Assembly: GCA_015065885.1 (NCBI GenBank)
Contig: SVPJ01000009.1
Location: 1-54,954 of the forward strand
Origin: Oscillospiraceae bacterium
GTDB taxonomy: Bacteria > Bacillota > Clostridia > Oscillospirales > Acutalibacteraceae
Direction of reading: 5' to 3'
Length of the DNA: 54,954 bases
Shown: positions 1-8,235 of the stretch, one piece after another
Position numbering within the stretch: the stretch's first letter is position 1
Layout: each line of letters starts with the position of its first letter
Translations under genes and position numbers: made by a program
The notes under the pieces: generated by a model
What the model was told of the DNA's origin: nothing
What the model saw: only the letters and a program-made list of their open reading frames with translations
Databases searched by the model: none

Positions 1-117
1 TCGAAGAATTTTAACAGAGCCGATTTTTTCATCGGCAAGGCTAAAAACAGTATTTTAACACAGCCGAGGGGAAAATCGGCCCGTTAAAATCGGGTTCGGA
101 TATGCCTCCTCTGCTTA
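1..117. repeat. Tandem imperfect palindromes, including copy 1 of a 69-bp repeat
   Basis: Positions 49-117 are identical, base for base, to 50002-50070. The unit folds as TTTTAAC...GTTAAAA around GCCGA...TCGGC. Positions 8-48 carry a degenerate neighbour with the same order of arms (TTTTAACAGAGCCGA, then TCGGC), so two palindromes lie in tandem here. The exact repeat stops just before the AAGGAG ribosome binding site of the next gene. Confidence 0.85.
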
Positions 118-133
118 AGGAGTTTGGCAAAGA

Positions 134-1369
134 ATGAAGCGAAGCAAGATCCGCCGTCGCAGCCGTGTGTTTCGGCGGCGGCGCGGAGGTGCTGTGTTCG
201 GTAAGGTGCTTTTGTGGCTGCTGGTGATTCCCGTTGCTATTGGGGGGTATTTTTTGGCGCAATACCTCTTTGAAGGGGGCGGCGGCAAACCTGCCATAGC
301 ACCCACCGCGCCGACCGAAAGTACCACCGCAACGACCCCGTCACAGACCCCGTCCGCCACCCCGACGGTGCCGAACGTAAGCGACGGTGCGAACGTAAAG
401 AACATGCAGGCGTTATATTTGCCTGCCTCCGCCTTGTACGCCCCCGAAACGTGGACGGCGACTCTTGAAGCGGCGAGTGCGGCGGGGTATAACGCGGTGA
501 TCGTGGATGTGAAAGATGCCGACGGACGGTTGTGGTACATCTCGTCTTCTCCGCTTGCACAAACGGCACGCGCCGTGCAAACGAAGGCGGTCTCTGTCGA
601 AGTGCTTACGGCGTTGCGGGATGCGTGGCAAGAGAAGTGGGGGCTTACCCTCATTCCTCGCGTGTATGCGTTTCGCGACCACACCGCCCCACGCTATCTG
701 GAGAACGCACGGGTGACGGTGCAGGGGGATACCGATGCCGTATGGTACGATGATAAACCCGACGAAGGCGGTCGCCGCTGGCTCAATCCGTACGCCGAAG
801 AGGCGCGGGGGTATATTTTGGAAATCACCGCCGAATTGCACGGCATAGGATTTCCCTTGCTGATGCTTGACGGTGTGCAGTTCCCCGACCAAGAGGCGCG
901 TGCCTACTACGGTGACGCCGAACAGACGGCGTTGCCGCGGGGGGATGTTTTGGCAGGTTTTGCCGCGCGAATGAATGAAGTCGTCGGCAAGGATGGTTGG
1001 ATGCTCACGGTCGGCGGTATGGCGGCCGTAGGCGAGAAAACGGGGGTGTACGGCGCTAATCCCGCGACCTTTGGCGTGGGGGTGATCGCCCCGTGGGCGT
1101 TGCCCTCCTCCTTCGGCGGCAAGCTGACGCTGGGCGGCGCGACGGTCGCCTCTCCGAACAGCCACCCGTACGAAGCGGCAACCTTGTTGTTCGGGCAGTT
1201 GAAGGCACGGTTGCAGTTGATGGAATCGCCGCCGCAGGCGATGCCGTGGTTGCAGGCAGGAGGGTATAACACCGCCGACGTGGCGGCGCAGGTCACCGCT
1301 CTGCGTGAACAGCTGGGTGCCGATGCACCGTACGTGTTGTACCATCCCGACGGGAAGTATGCGTTTTAA
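134..1369 (+). CDS. Membrane-anchored putative glycoside hydrolase (DUF4015-like)
   Basis: The 411-aa product starts with a very basic cytoplasmic tail (Arg/Lys through residue 18), then one membrane segment at about 23-46, a Thr/Pro-rich linker to about 80, and an extracytoplasmic TIM-barrel-like domain. The domain opens with ALYLPASALY and contains GYNAVIVDVKDADG, typical of the putative glycosyl hydrolase family formerly called DUF4015. Substrate is unknown. The start is set by AAGGAG at 117-122, 11 bases upstream. The gene ends at a strong terminator shared with the convergent degV-like gene. The family assignment rests on remembered motif similarity; catalytic residues were not identified. 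Confidence 0.75.
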   Translation: MKRSKIRRRSRVFRRRRGGAVFGKVLLWLLVIPVAIGGYFLAQYLFEGGGGKPAIAPTAPTESTTATTPSQTPSATPTVPNVSDGANVKNMQALYLPASALYAPETWTATLEAASAAGYNAVIVDVKDADGRLWYISSSPLAQTARAVQTKAVSVEVLTALRDAWQEKWGLTLIPRVYAFRDHTAPRYLENARVTVQGDTDAVWYDDKPDEGGRRWLNPYAEEARGYILEITAELHGIGFPLLMLDGVQFPDQEARAYYGDAEQTALPRGDVLAGFAARMNEVVGKDGWMLTVGGMAAVGEKTGVYGANPATFGVGVIAPWALPSSFGGKLTLGGATVASPNSHPYEAATLLFGQLKARLQLMESPPQAMPWLQAGGYNTADVAAQVTALREQLGADAPYVLYHPDGKYAF

Positions 1370-1373
1370 AATA

Positions 1374-1412
1374 AAAAGCACGCGAAACGTGACGTTTCGC
1401 GTGCTTTTGCTT
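1374..1412. terminator. Bidirectional Rho-independent terminator
   Basis: AAAAGCACGCGAAACGT (1374-1390) is followed almost at once by its exact reverse complement ending in TTTT (1392-1408). A-tract and T-tract on either side let it serve the glycosidase-like gene and the convergent degV-like gene. Confidence 0.9.
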
Positions 1413-1419
1413 ACTTATA

Positions 1420-2274
1420 TTATGCTTTGGTCATAAACAAAACGCCGAGCGTTTCGGGGCCGCAGTGGCAGGAGATGGTGCAACCCGCGCGAGTGACGTA
1501 GATATTTTCGAACGGGCCGCAATCCTTAACGACCGCCTTCATCTTCTCGAGTTCCGTCTCCGACGTGCCCGAATGGGTGATGAACACCTTTTCGTAGTCA
1601 ATGTCGTCACGGTTCAGCATATCCCGCACGTACTGTTCACGCACCTTGGAGAGCGCGCCGCGGTATTTTTTGCCGACCGCCATCGTGCCGTCTTCCGTGT
1701 TCACTTCGATACAAGGTTTCAGTTGCAACACGTTCGCACCCATCATCGCAAGTGCGGAGCAACGGCCGCCCTTGTGCAGAAATTCGAGCGTGTCCAGCAC
1801 GAAACTGGCGTGGCAATAGGGCACCAACGCCCGCACTTCTTCCGCGATCTGCGCGGCAGGAAGACCTGCTGCAATGCGTTTCGCCGCTTCCAGCACCAAA
1901 AGACCGGAGCCGGTGGAGAGGTTGCAGGAGTCGATGACCCACACGTTGCCGACTTCTTCGGCGGCAAGACCTGCGTTCTGATTGGAAGAGGAAAGCCCGT
2001 GTCCGAGCGAGATGTGTACCACATCAAATCCCTGCTCCACGAACGCGCGGAAGAAGTCTTCATAGGTAGCGACGTTGATCGCCGCCGTGCGCGGCAAAAT
2101 CTTTTTTTCGCGGTAGGTCGCGTAAATGCCGTCGGGATCGATGGTCACGCCGTCAAGATACTGTTCGTCACCGAGCGTGACGTTGAACGGGATGATGTGT
2201 ACCTTGTGCTGTTCCAACAATGCGGCACCCAGATCGCAGGTGCTGTCAGCGGACAGAAGGACCGGTCTGCTCAT
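1420..2274 (-). CDS. DegV family fatty-acid-binding protein
   Basis: The 284-aa protein matches the DegV family in length and layout: it opens with VLLSADSTCDLG, has the YLDGVTIDPDGIY segment, the ISLGHGLSSSNQNA stretch and a C-terminal FITHSGTSETELEK region. DegV proteins bind fatty acids; some act as the FakB subunit that presents fatty acid to the kinase FakA. No fakA is nearby, so the partner, if any, lies elsewhere. The gene starts with ATG after GAGGTGAC and has its own promoter, divergent from the YfhO gene. Confidence 0.9.
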   Translation of the reverse strand: MSRPVLLSADSTCDLGAALLEQHKVHIIPFNVTLGDEQYLDGVTIDPDGIYATYREKKILPRTAAINVATYEDFFRAFVEQGFDVVHISLGHGLSSSNQNAGLAAEEVGNVWVIDSCNLSTGSGLLVLEAAKRIAAGLPAAQIAEEVRALVPYCHASFVLDTLEFLHKGGRCSALAMMGANVLQLKPCIEVNTEDGTMAVGKKYRGALSKVREQYVRDMLNRDDIDYEKVFITHSGTSETELEKMKAVVKDCGPFENIYVTRAGCTISCHCGPETLGVLFMTKA

Positions 2275-2308
2275 AGTTTTGTCACCTCATTTTAGATTCA
2301 ATAGATCA

Positions 2309-2374
2309 ACTATACCATAATTCTCCGCAAAAAACAAGTAATCCCCTTGTTTTTTTGCAAAATTGTGGTATGAT
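2309..2374. promoter_or_regulatory. Mirror-image divergent promoters (degV-like / yfhO-like)
   Basis: Minus strand: -35 TTGTTT (complement of 2332-2337), 17-bp spacer, -10 TATAGT (2309-2314). Plus strand: -35 TTGTTT (2347-2352), 16-bp spacer, -10 TATGAT (2369-2374). The two -35 boxes lie in the arms of one palindrome, GCAAAAAACAAG (2327-2338) and CTTGTTTTTTTGC (2346-2358). Confidence 0.7.
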
Positions 2375-2424
2375 AAAAATAGTATATTATCGGTAGACAT
2401 TAAATAACGGAAAGGATAAATGAA

Positions 2425-5400
2425 ATGGAGAAACGAACGATCCCGTTTTGGGAGATCCTGCGGGCGGTGTCGCTGGTGCTGTTTTTTGCCGGTGCCGCCG
2501 TACTCGGCTACTGGATCTTCGGACACGACAATCCCGCGCTCGAGGTGCGTAACGAGGTGCAGCAACTGCTCTATCCACTCGGCCTCGGTCTGCTGCTCGC
2601 AGGTCTTTTGACCGCAACGTTGTCGGCAACGCTGTGGAAAAGCGACGAAGAACGTCCCGTGTGGTACTATCCCGTGGCGGCGGCACTGCTTACCTTGTGC
2701 GGACTTGGCATTGCGTACGTCTTTCTCGGCATCTGGCCTGTCGGGGACGAGACGTGTCTCATCGTGGATATGCACCATCAGTATGCCCCGCTGCTCGCCA
2801 AACTGCGCACGATGTTTATCGGTGGTGACAGTTTCCTCTATTCGTTCGACCTCGGAATGGGCGCGTCGGTGCTGCCTGCGTTTGCGTACTATCTCGCGAG
2901 CCCGCTCAACCTGTTGCTCGTGCTGTTCCCCGAACATCTGCTGGCAGAAGGCATCTTCCTCATCACCATTCTTAAAAATATGTTGATCGCGGCGGCGTGC
3001 GCACTGTGCCTGCAGTACCTGTACGGCGAGCGTTCACCCAAAGTGGCGGCGGTGTCGCTGTTCTATTCGATGATGATGTACGTTCTCGCGTATTCGTGGA
3101 ACATTATGTGGCTGGACGGGTTGATCGCTCTGCCGCTTGTGGTGATGGGTTTCGAGCACCTGATGCGTCGCGGAAAATATTTGCCGTACGTACTCTCGCT
3201 CGCCTACGCGCTGTATGCGAACTATTACATCGCGTTTATGCTGTGCATCTTCCTGGTACTCTATTTCTTTGCCTTCCTGCTCCGTCAAAAGCGGGAGAGA
3301 GAAGCCAACCGCCGTGCACTGTGGCGTTTTACGGCAGGGTCGTTGCTCGGCGGCGGTATCGCCATGTTCTTGGTACTGCCCACCTTCCTGGCACTCGGGC
3401 AGACTTCGGCGGCGGGCGCGGGACTCCCGGATATGGACGTGTACTTTGATCTGTACGATATGCTCGGGCGCCATCTCTATCAGGTGTCCCCCACCATTCG
3501 CTCCCGCTTTTTGCCGAATTTGTATTGCGGTATTGCGCCTCTCGTGTTGGTGCCGCTGTTTGCACTCAACCGCGGCATTCCCCGCCGCCGCCGTGCGGCG
3601 TATCTCGGCTTGCTTGCTGTGATGTTCTTCAGCCTGCCGCTCAATCAAGTGAACCTTCTGTGGCACGGCCTGCACTCTCCGAACGACCTTCCCTACCGTT
3701 TTTCCTTCATCTATTGCTTCGTGCTGATCCTGCTCAGTTACGAAACGCTGATGCATATCCGCACCGTCCGTCCGCGCCAGATCTTGGCGGTACTCGGTGC
3801 CGTCCTCACCTACGTGATGGTGGAGGAAAAGTTCGGCAGTTCCGAGACCTACGGGTTTAAAACGCTGTATATCAGTTTGGCGCTTGCCGCACTCTACGCC
3901 GCGCTGGCGTATTTGATGGCACGCCAAAAGGTGCGTCGTGCCGTCGGCAGTATGCTGTTGCTCACGCTGGTGACGATGGAGATGACCCTGAACGCCTCCA
4001 ACGTGATGACCCAACTGAATAATCAGGAGTTTTACAGCAACCACAGCGGTTACGTGGATAACCTCACGACCGAAGCGGTGCAGGACGCGGTGGCGTCGCT
4101 GGAAAAGCAGGCGGAAAAGGGCGGACACACGTTCACCCGTGTGGAATTCCTGCCGCGCCGCACCTGTATGGACACGGCGCTGTTCCAATACAGCGGCATC
4201 ACCTCCTTTGCCTCCAGCAACTCCTACCGCACCACCCGCTTTATGGGCGCGATGGGCTATGCGGTGAACGGCGTGAACAGCTATTTGTATAAGAGCTTCA
4301 TCCCGATGACCGACTCTCTGCTCGGCATTCGGTACGTAGCGCTTGAAAACCGTCTCGCCTCGCACGCCCAACTGACCCTTGTGGACACCACCCTTACCGT
4401 AGACAAAGAAGACGGTGAAACGAAGGAATACTATATATATGAAAATAAGACGGCACTGCCGCTCGCGTGGCGCGCCGACAGTACGGTGAAGGAATGGGCG
4501 TCGTCGTATTACAATCCCGTGGTCAGCATCAACGGCCTGTACGCTTCTATGACAGGCAATCTCTCCCCCGTCTTGGTGCCGATGCAGATCGAGCCGTACG
4601 CCGACCACCACGGCGTTATGACCGTCAACGGCACCTACGGTTTCCGCTTGGACGGCGGCGTTGCCCAGCGCGGTGATCTGCGTGCGGCGGCGGATGCCGA
4701 CGGGCAGTATTTCCTTTACGTGGACTGCCGCGGTGCGGATTCCATTTCAGTCACACAGGGCGACAACTCGTGGAGCGTGACCACCCACGAGCCGTTCTTC
4801 ATCGACGCAGGGTATCTCACGGCGGGCAGTTACGCTACCGTCACCGTGACATCCGATACCACCTGCTCGGGCAATGTGTATATGTTGCGTATGGACGAAG
4901 CGGTGTTTAACGCGGCGATCGCATCCCTCTCGGCCGACGGCATGACCGTCACCGAGTTTGACGACGCGCGTATCCGCGGCAAGATCAACGCCTCGGCGGC
5001 GGGTGCGATGGTCACCTCCATCCCCTACGACGCGGGCTGGCGTGTGAAGGTGGACGGTAAGACGGTGAAGACCTATCCGCTGGATCAGGCGATCCCCGAC
5101 GGCGTGGAGGAAGAGGAGAACGTCGGCGGCGCGTTGCTCGGCTTTGATATCGGCGCGGGTGAACACACGGTGGAACTGGTGTTCGTGCCGCAGGGCTTTG
5201 CGGCAGGCGTGATCCTGAGTTTGCTCAGTTTGGCACTGTTGATCGCGGCGGCACTGTTCACGGGCCGCTGCGCGCCCCGTGTGAGCGGCACTCGCTTTGC
5301 GTGGGTCTTCGACACGACCGACGTGGATGCACCCACCGTATCGGCGGAGGAAGAGGCGTGCGCCCTGCCGACGGAGGAGACGGCAGACGACCTGCCCGCC

Positions 5401-5505
5401 GACGAGCCCGTCTTAGGCGACGAGCCGTCCGAAGCGGCGGACGAAACGCCGACCGACCTGCAGGAAGAAGCGGACATCGCGGGGTGCGAGTCTTGTGAAG
5501 AGTGA
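2425..5505 (+). CDS. YfhO family polytopic membrane protein
   Basis: This 1026-aa protein has roughly a dozen hydrophobic segments in its first 510 residues, a long extracytoplasmic domain (about 530-910), one more membrane segment near 915-940 and an acidic cytoplasmic tail. The architecture, with GxEHLMRRGKYLPYVLSLAY-like loops, fits the YfhO family (GT-C-like fold). In Bacillus, YfhO helps glycosylate lipoteichoic acid, so a glycosyl transfer role is possible but inferred. ATG follows GGAAAGGATAAATGAA. The last 60 residues are unusually rich in Glu and Asp and end GCESCEE, which is odd for the family. No terminator is obvious before the promoter of the next gene. Confidence 0.85.
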   Translation: MEKRTIPFWEILRAVSLVLFFAGAAVLGYWIFGHDNPALEVRNEVQQLLYPLGLGLLLAGLLTATLSATLWKSDEERPVWYYPVAAALLTLCGLGIAYVFLGIWPVGDETCLIVDMHHQYAPLLAKLRTMFIGGDSFLYSFDLGMGASVLPAFAYYLASPLNLLLVLFPEHLLAEGIFLITILKNMLIAAACALCLQYLYGERSPKVAAVSLFYSMMMYVLAYSWNIMWLDGLIALPLVVMGFEHLMRRGKYLPYVLSLAYALYANYYIAFMLCIFLVLYFFAFLLRQKREREANRRALWRFTAGSLLGGGIAMFLVLPTFLALGQTSAAGAGLPDMDVYFDLYDMLGRHLYQVSPTIRSRFLPNLYCGIAPLVLVPLFALNRGIPRRRRAAYLGLLAVMFFSLPLNQVNLLWHGLHSPNDLPYRFSFIYCFVLILLSYETLMHIRTVRPRQILAVLGAVLTYVMVEEKFGSSETYGFKTLYISLALAALYAALAYLMARQKVRRAVGSMLLLTLVTMEMTLNASNVMTQLNNQEFYSNHSGYVDNLTTEAVQDAVASLEKQAEKGGHTFTRVEFLPRRTCMDTALFQYSGITSFASSNSYRTTRFMGAMGYAVNGVNSYLYKSFIPMTDSLLGIRYVALENRLASHAQLTLVDTTLTVDKEDGETKEYYIYENKTALPLAWRADSTVKEWASSYYNPVVSINGLYASMTGNLSPVLVPMQIEPYADHHGVMTVNGTYGFRLDGGVAQRGDLRAAADADGQYFLYVDCRGADSISVTQGDNSWSVTTHEPFFIDAGYLTAGSYATVTVTSDTTCSGNVYMLRMDEAVFNAAIASLSADGMTVTEFDDARIRGKINASAAGAMVTSIPYDAGWRVKVDGKTVKTYPLDQAIPDGVEEEENVGGALLGFDIGAGEHTVELVFVPQGFAAGVILSLLSLALLIAAALFTGRCAPRVSGTRFAWVFDTTDVDAPTVSAEEEACALPTEETADDLPADEPVLGDEPSEAADETPTDLQEEADIAGCESCEE

Positions 5506-5576
5506 CGGCAGACGGGCGTTTTCGGCCCTGCGTTGTCACGCCGTACACGAAATTTAAAAAAATTTCACAAAACCCC

Positions 5577-5605
5577 TTGACAGCAACGGGGGTTGTGTGT
5601 ACAAT
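5577..5605 (+). promoter_or_regulatory. Consensus sigma-A promoter of the cohesin gene
   Basis: TTGACA (5577-5582), 17-bp spacer, TACAAT (5600-5605). The ribosome binding site AAGGAGAAG lies about 10 bases before the ATG at 5647. The match suggests strong expression. Confidence 0.8.
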
Positions 5606-5646
5606 GATACTGTCCAATCATATTTTTAAAAAAGGAGAAGATTGAA

Positions 5647-6420
5647 ATGAAAAAGTTTTCTGTCATCGCGATCGTTTGCGCTTTGGCGCTGATGCTGTGC
5701 GTGCCGTTCGGTGCGTTCGCTGACAATGCAGAGTTCGTTCTCTCGGCGGAGAAGGTTGTCGCCGGTGCTGACGGCACTGCAAACGTGGACATCAACTACG
5801 AAGTGGTTGGTTCCGACGTGTACGTTCTGAACGGTCAGTTCGTGATCACCTATCCCACCGACAAGCTGGAACTGCTCGTTGGCGAGAAGGTTGGTCCGAA
5901 GGATCCCGCGAACGACCTGTCCCCCATGCCCAACAAGCAGGTTGGTGTGGACAAGGAAAATGGCAAGGTTGAAGTTGCGTTCATGTCCGACAGCGGTCTG
6001 GATCCCCTGACCGGCGTTGTCGCGTCGCTGCCCTTCAAGGTGAAGGATGGCGTCGAAGGCGCTGTGGAGATCAAGGTTGAGACCACCGTTCTCATGAAGT
6101 ATGACCTCGTGGACGAGTCCAACGCTACCGGTTTGGATATGTTGGCGGAAGGCGCTGTGGAGACGGTTGCTGTGATCGAAGTTGCGGCTCCGACCACCAC
6201 CACGACCACCACTACCACCACCACGACCACCACTACCACCACCACTACGGCGGCTCCGACCACCACCACCACGACCACCACTGCGGCTCCGACCACCACC
6301 ACTGCGGCGACCACCAAGGCTCCCGCTCCGGCCGGCGAAGCTACTCCGTGGGCGCTGATGGCGACGGTTGCTGTTGCCGGTGCTGCTCTGGTTGTTCTGT
6401 CCACCAAGAAGAGCAAGTAA
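5647..6420 (+). CDS. Surface protein with one cohesin-like domain and poly-Thr stalk
   Basis: Residues 1-25 form a signal peptide (KKFSVIAIVCALALMLC, ending FGAFA). About 26-170 form a cohesin-like beta-sandwich (FVLSAEKVVAGADGTANVDI, VLNGQFVITYPTDKLEL). Residues 185-230 are a Pro-Thr stalk with long Thr runs interrupted by AAP. The C-terminus is a membrane helix followed by KKSK, with no LPXTG. It therefore probably displays a cohesin at the cell surface. Cohesins bind dockerins; a dockerin protein lies at 39087-42836. Codon choice (many GTT, GCT, AAG) resembles that of rplK more than that of its neighbours, consistent with high expression. Cohesin type and binding partner cannot be told from sequence alone. 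Confidence 0.8.
   Translation: MKKFSVIAIVCALALMLCVPFGAFADNAEFVLSAEKVVAGADGTANVDINYEVVGSDVYVLNGQFVITYPTDKLELLVGEKVGPKDPANDLSPMPNKQVGVDKENGKVEVAFMSDSGLDPLTGVVASLPFKVKDGVEGAVEIKVETTVLMKYDLVDESNATGLDMLAEGAVETVAVIEVAAPTTTTTTTTTTTTTTTTTTTAAPTTTTTTTTAAPTTTTAATTKAPAPAGEATPWALMATVAVAGAALVVLSTKKSK
6196..6318 (+). repeat. Short tandem ACC/ACG/ACT codon repeats encoding the Thr stalk
   Basis: Thr codons follow each other in semi-regular blocks built from ACC ACC ACC ACG ACC ACC ACT. GCG GCT CCG (AAP) interrupts them twice. Such runs can change length by slippage in whole codons. Confidence 0.85.
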
Positions 6421-6457
6421 TTAAATGATTGGATTAAACGGGTGACCGTTTAAGGAA

Positions 6458-6487
6458 GGCGCTGACCGATGGTCAGCGCCTTTTCTT
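6458..6487 (+). terminator. Rho-independent terminator of the cohesin gene
   Basis: GGCGCTGACC - GAT - GGTCAGCGCC followed by TTTTCTT. A smaller stem, AAACGG-GTGA-CCGTTT, sits just upstream at 6436-6451. Confidence 0.9.
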
Positions 6488-6541
6488 AATTTGTGTGCAA
6501 GAGGACATTTTTCTTGCCGCACCTACCGTGGTTTACACACC

Positions 6542-6862
6542 GTAGGGCGGGGGCTCGGCTCCCGCCGCTTTTTCGACTGTGCACCCGCCGCGGACAGCCG
6601 CGGACGGCTGACTCAATTCGTAGGGTGCGGCGCTTGTCGACGCACCGTTCCGCGACCGACCGCAAAATTTGTGCTACGCACCACACCGTAGGGACGCGTG
6701 TCCTCACGCGTCCGCAATACGACCGCCCGTGCAATACGGTGCAATGCACCCGCCGTAGGGGCGCCCCTGTGTGGTCGCCCGTTTCACGCCCGACCGCGAC
6801 ACTCACGGCACGTCGTAAACGCCGTGCCCTACGAAGGCGGGCGGCAGGTTGCCGCCCTTACG
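6542..6862. repeat. Cluster of six GTAGGG-headed hairpin units
   Basis: Five units of exactly 27 bases begin or end with GTAGGG: 6542-6568, 6620-6646, 6688-6714, 6755-6781, and 6806-6832 in reverse orientation. A sixth, less perfect one occupies 6839-6862. Each unit is a stem with its own arm sequence (for example GGACGCGTG/CACGCGTCC and GGTGCG/CGCACC) behind the shared head. No gene was found in this 614-base spacer; the rest is terminator and promoter. Confidence 0.75.
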
Positions 6863-6951
6863 TTTCACGCACCCAGCCTTCCCCTCGCGTTGAAGGCTCT
6901 TGTTGCGCGCATATAACCGCACGTGCCCTATGTAAATTTTACGTAAACCTC

Positions 6952-6980
6952 TTGCGTTTCCCGAATTTGTGTGCTACAAT
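6952..6980 (+). promoter_or_regulatory. Promoter of fucO
   Basis: TTGCGT (6952-6957), 17-bp spacer, TACAAT (6975-6980). GGAGGAAGAAAATT leads into the ATG at 7035. Confidence 0.7.
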
Positions 6981-7034
6981 AAACGGGTAAATAAGCGGCG
7001 GTTGCCGCAATAAAGAATACGGAGGAAGAAAATT

Positions 7035-8183
7035 ATGGCAAATCGTTTTGTGCTCAACGAGACCAGCTATCACGGCAAGGGTGCCGTTGCGGCTGTGGCG
7101 ACGGAAGTGACCGCCCGCGGCTTCAAAAAGGTGCTTATCTGCTCCGACCCTGACCTGATCCGTTTCGGCGTGACCAAGAAGGTGACCGACGTGCTGGACG
7201 ACGCGAACATCGCGTACGACATTTTCAGCGAGATCAAACCCAACCCCACCATCGAAAACGTGCAGGCGGGCGTGGCGGCGTTCAAGGCGAGCGGTGCGGA
7301 TTGCATCGTGGCGATCGGCGGCGGCTCTTCCATTGATACGGCGAAGGCGGTCGGCATCATCATCACCAACCCCGAGTTTGCGGACGTCCGCTCGCTCGAA
7401 GGCGTTGCCCCCACCACCAAGCCCTGCGTGCCGATCATCGCGGTGGCGACCACGGCAGGTACGGCGGCAGAGGTGACCATCAACTACGTCATCACCGACG
7501 TGCAGAACAACCGTAAGATGGTGTGCGTGGACGTCCACGACATCCCCGTCGTGGCGATCGTGGATCCTGAAATGATGGCGACGATGCCGAAGGGCCTCAC
7601 GGCCGCTACCGGTATGGATGCGCTGACCCACGCGATCGAAGGCTACATCACCAAGGGCGCTTGGGAAATGAGCGATATGTTCCACCTGAAGGCGATCGAA
7701 CTGATCGCGAAGAGCCTGCGCGGTGCGGTGGCGAACACCGACGAAGGCCGCGAGGGTATGGCTCTCGGTCAGTACATCGCGGGCATGGGCTTCTCCAACG
7801 TGGGCCTTGGCATCGTGCATTCGATGGCGCACCCGCTCGGCGCGCTGTACGACACCCCGCACGGTGTGGCAAACGCCATCATCCTGCCGACCGTTATGGA
7901 GTACAACGCTCCCGAGACCGGTGAGAAGTATCGTGACATCGCGAAGGCGATGGGCGTGTGCGGCGTGGATGCCATGTCGTTGGAAGAGGCGCGCAAAGCG
8001 GCGGTCGATGCGGTGCGTCAACTGTCGGTGGACGTGGGTATCCCCGCGGACCTCAAGGATATTGTGAAGGCGGAGGACGTGGATTTCCTGGCTCAGTCCG
8101 CGTTTGACGATGCCTGCCGTCCCGGCAACCCGCGCGATACGTCGGTGGCGGAGATCAAAGAGTTGTATCTCTCCCTGCTGTAA
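7035..8183 (+). CDS. fucO: Lactaldehyde reductase (iron-dependent alcohol dehydrogenase)
   Basis: FucO reduces L-lactaldehyde, made from fucose or rhamnose, to 1,2-propanediol with NADH. The 382-aa product has the same length as E. coli FucO and shares long blocks: it starts MANRFVLNET, has the cofactor loop IGGGSSIDTAKA, TTAGTAAEVTINYVITD, and the iron-binding region ATGMDALTHAIEGYI ... GIVHSMAHPLGA ... DTPHGVANAI with the metal-ligand His residues. It stands alone between its own promoter and terminator. It fits functionally with fucI at 33295-35091 and the rhamnosidase at 28744-30831, but is not clustered with them. Confidence 0.95.
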   Translation: MANRFVLNETSYHGKGAVAAVATEVTARGFKKVLICSDPDLIRFGVTKKVTDVLDDANIAYDIFSEIKPNPTIENVQAGVAAFKASGADCIVAIGGGSSIDTAKAVGIIITNPEFADVRSLEGVAPTTKPCVPIIAVATTAGTAAEVTINYVITDVQNNRKMVCVDVHDIPVVAIVDPEMMATMPKGLTAATGMDALTHAIEGYITKGAWEMSDMFHLKAIELIAKSLRGAVANTDEGREGMALGQYIAGMGFSNVGLGIVHSMAHPLGALYDTPHGVANAIILPTVMEYNAPETGEKYRDIAKAMGVCGVDAMSLEEARKAAVDAVRQLSVDVGIPADLKDIVKAEDVDFLAQSAFDDACRPGNPRDTSVAEIKELYLSLL

Positions 8184-8197
8184 TTTCCGAAAAAACG

Positions 8198-8230
8198 AGA
8201 AGCCCGAAGGCATCGCCTTCGGGCTTCTTT
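8198..8230 (+). terminator. Rho-independent terminator of fucO
   Basis: AGAAGCCCGAAGGC - ATC - GCCTTCGGGCTTCT followed by TT. It lies 5 bases before the palindromic element that starts at 8236. Confidence 0.9.
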
Positions 8231-8235
8231 ATTGC

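Noticed and set aside
49-117. Integron attC sites
   Set aside because: TTTTAAC...GTTAAAA recalls the attC core, but the palindrome is too short, the outer bases do not fit RYYYAAC/GTTRRRY, and no integrase or cassette array is seen.
413-1381. Long open frame on the minus strand opposite the first gene
   Set aside because: It is composed of Arg, His and Gln-rich antisense translation with no start signal, and lies opposite a gene with clear domains. The same applies to the other long antisense frames, such as 3034-4611, 22308-24674 and 47348-48853.
6542-6862. Repeated hairpins that could be taken for a CRISPR array
   Set aside because: The repeat heads are only six bases, stems differ from unit to unit, one unit is inverted, spacing is irregular, and no cas genes are present.
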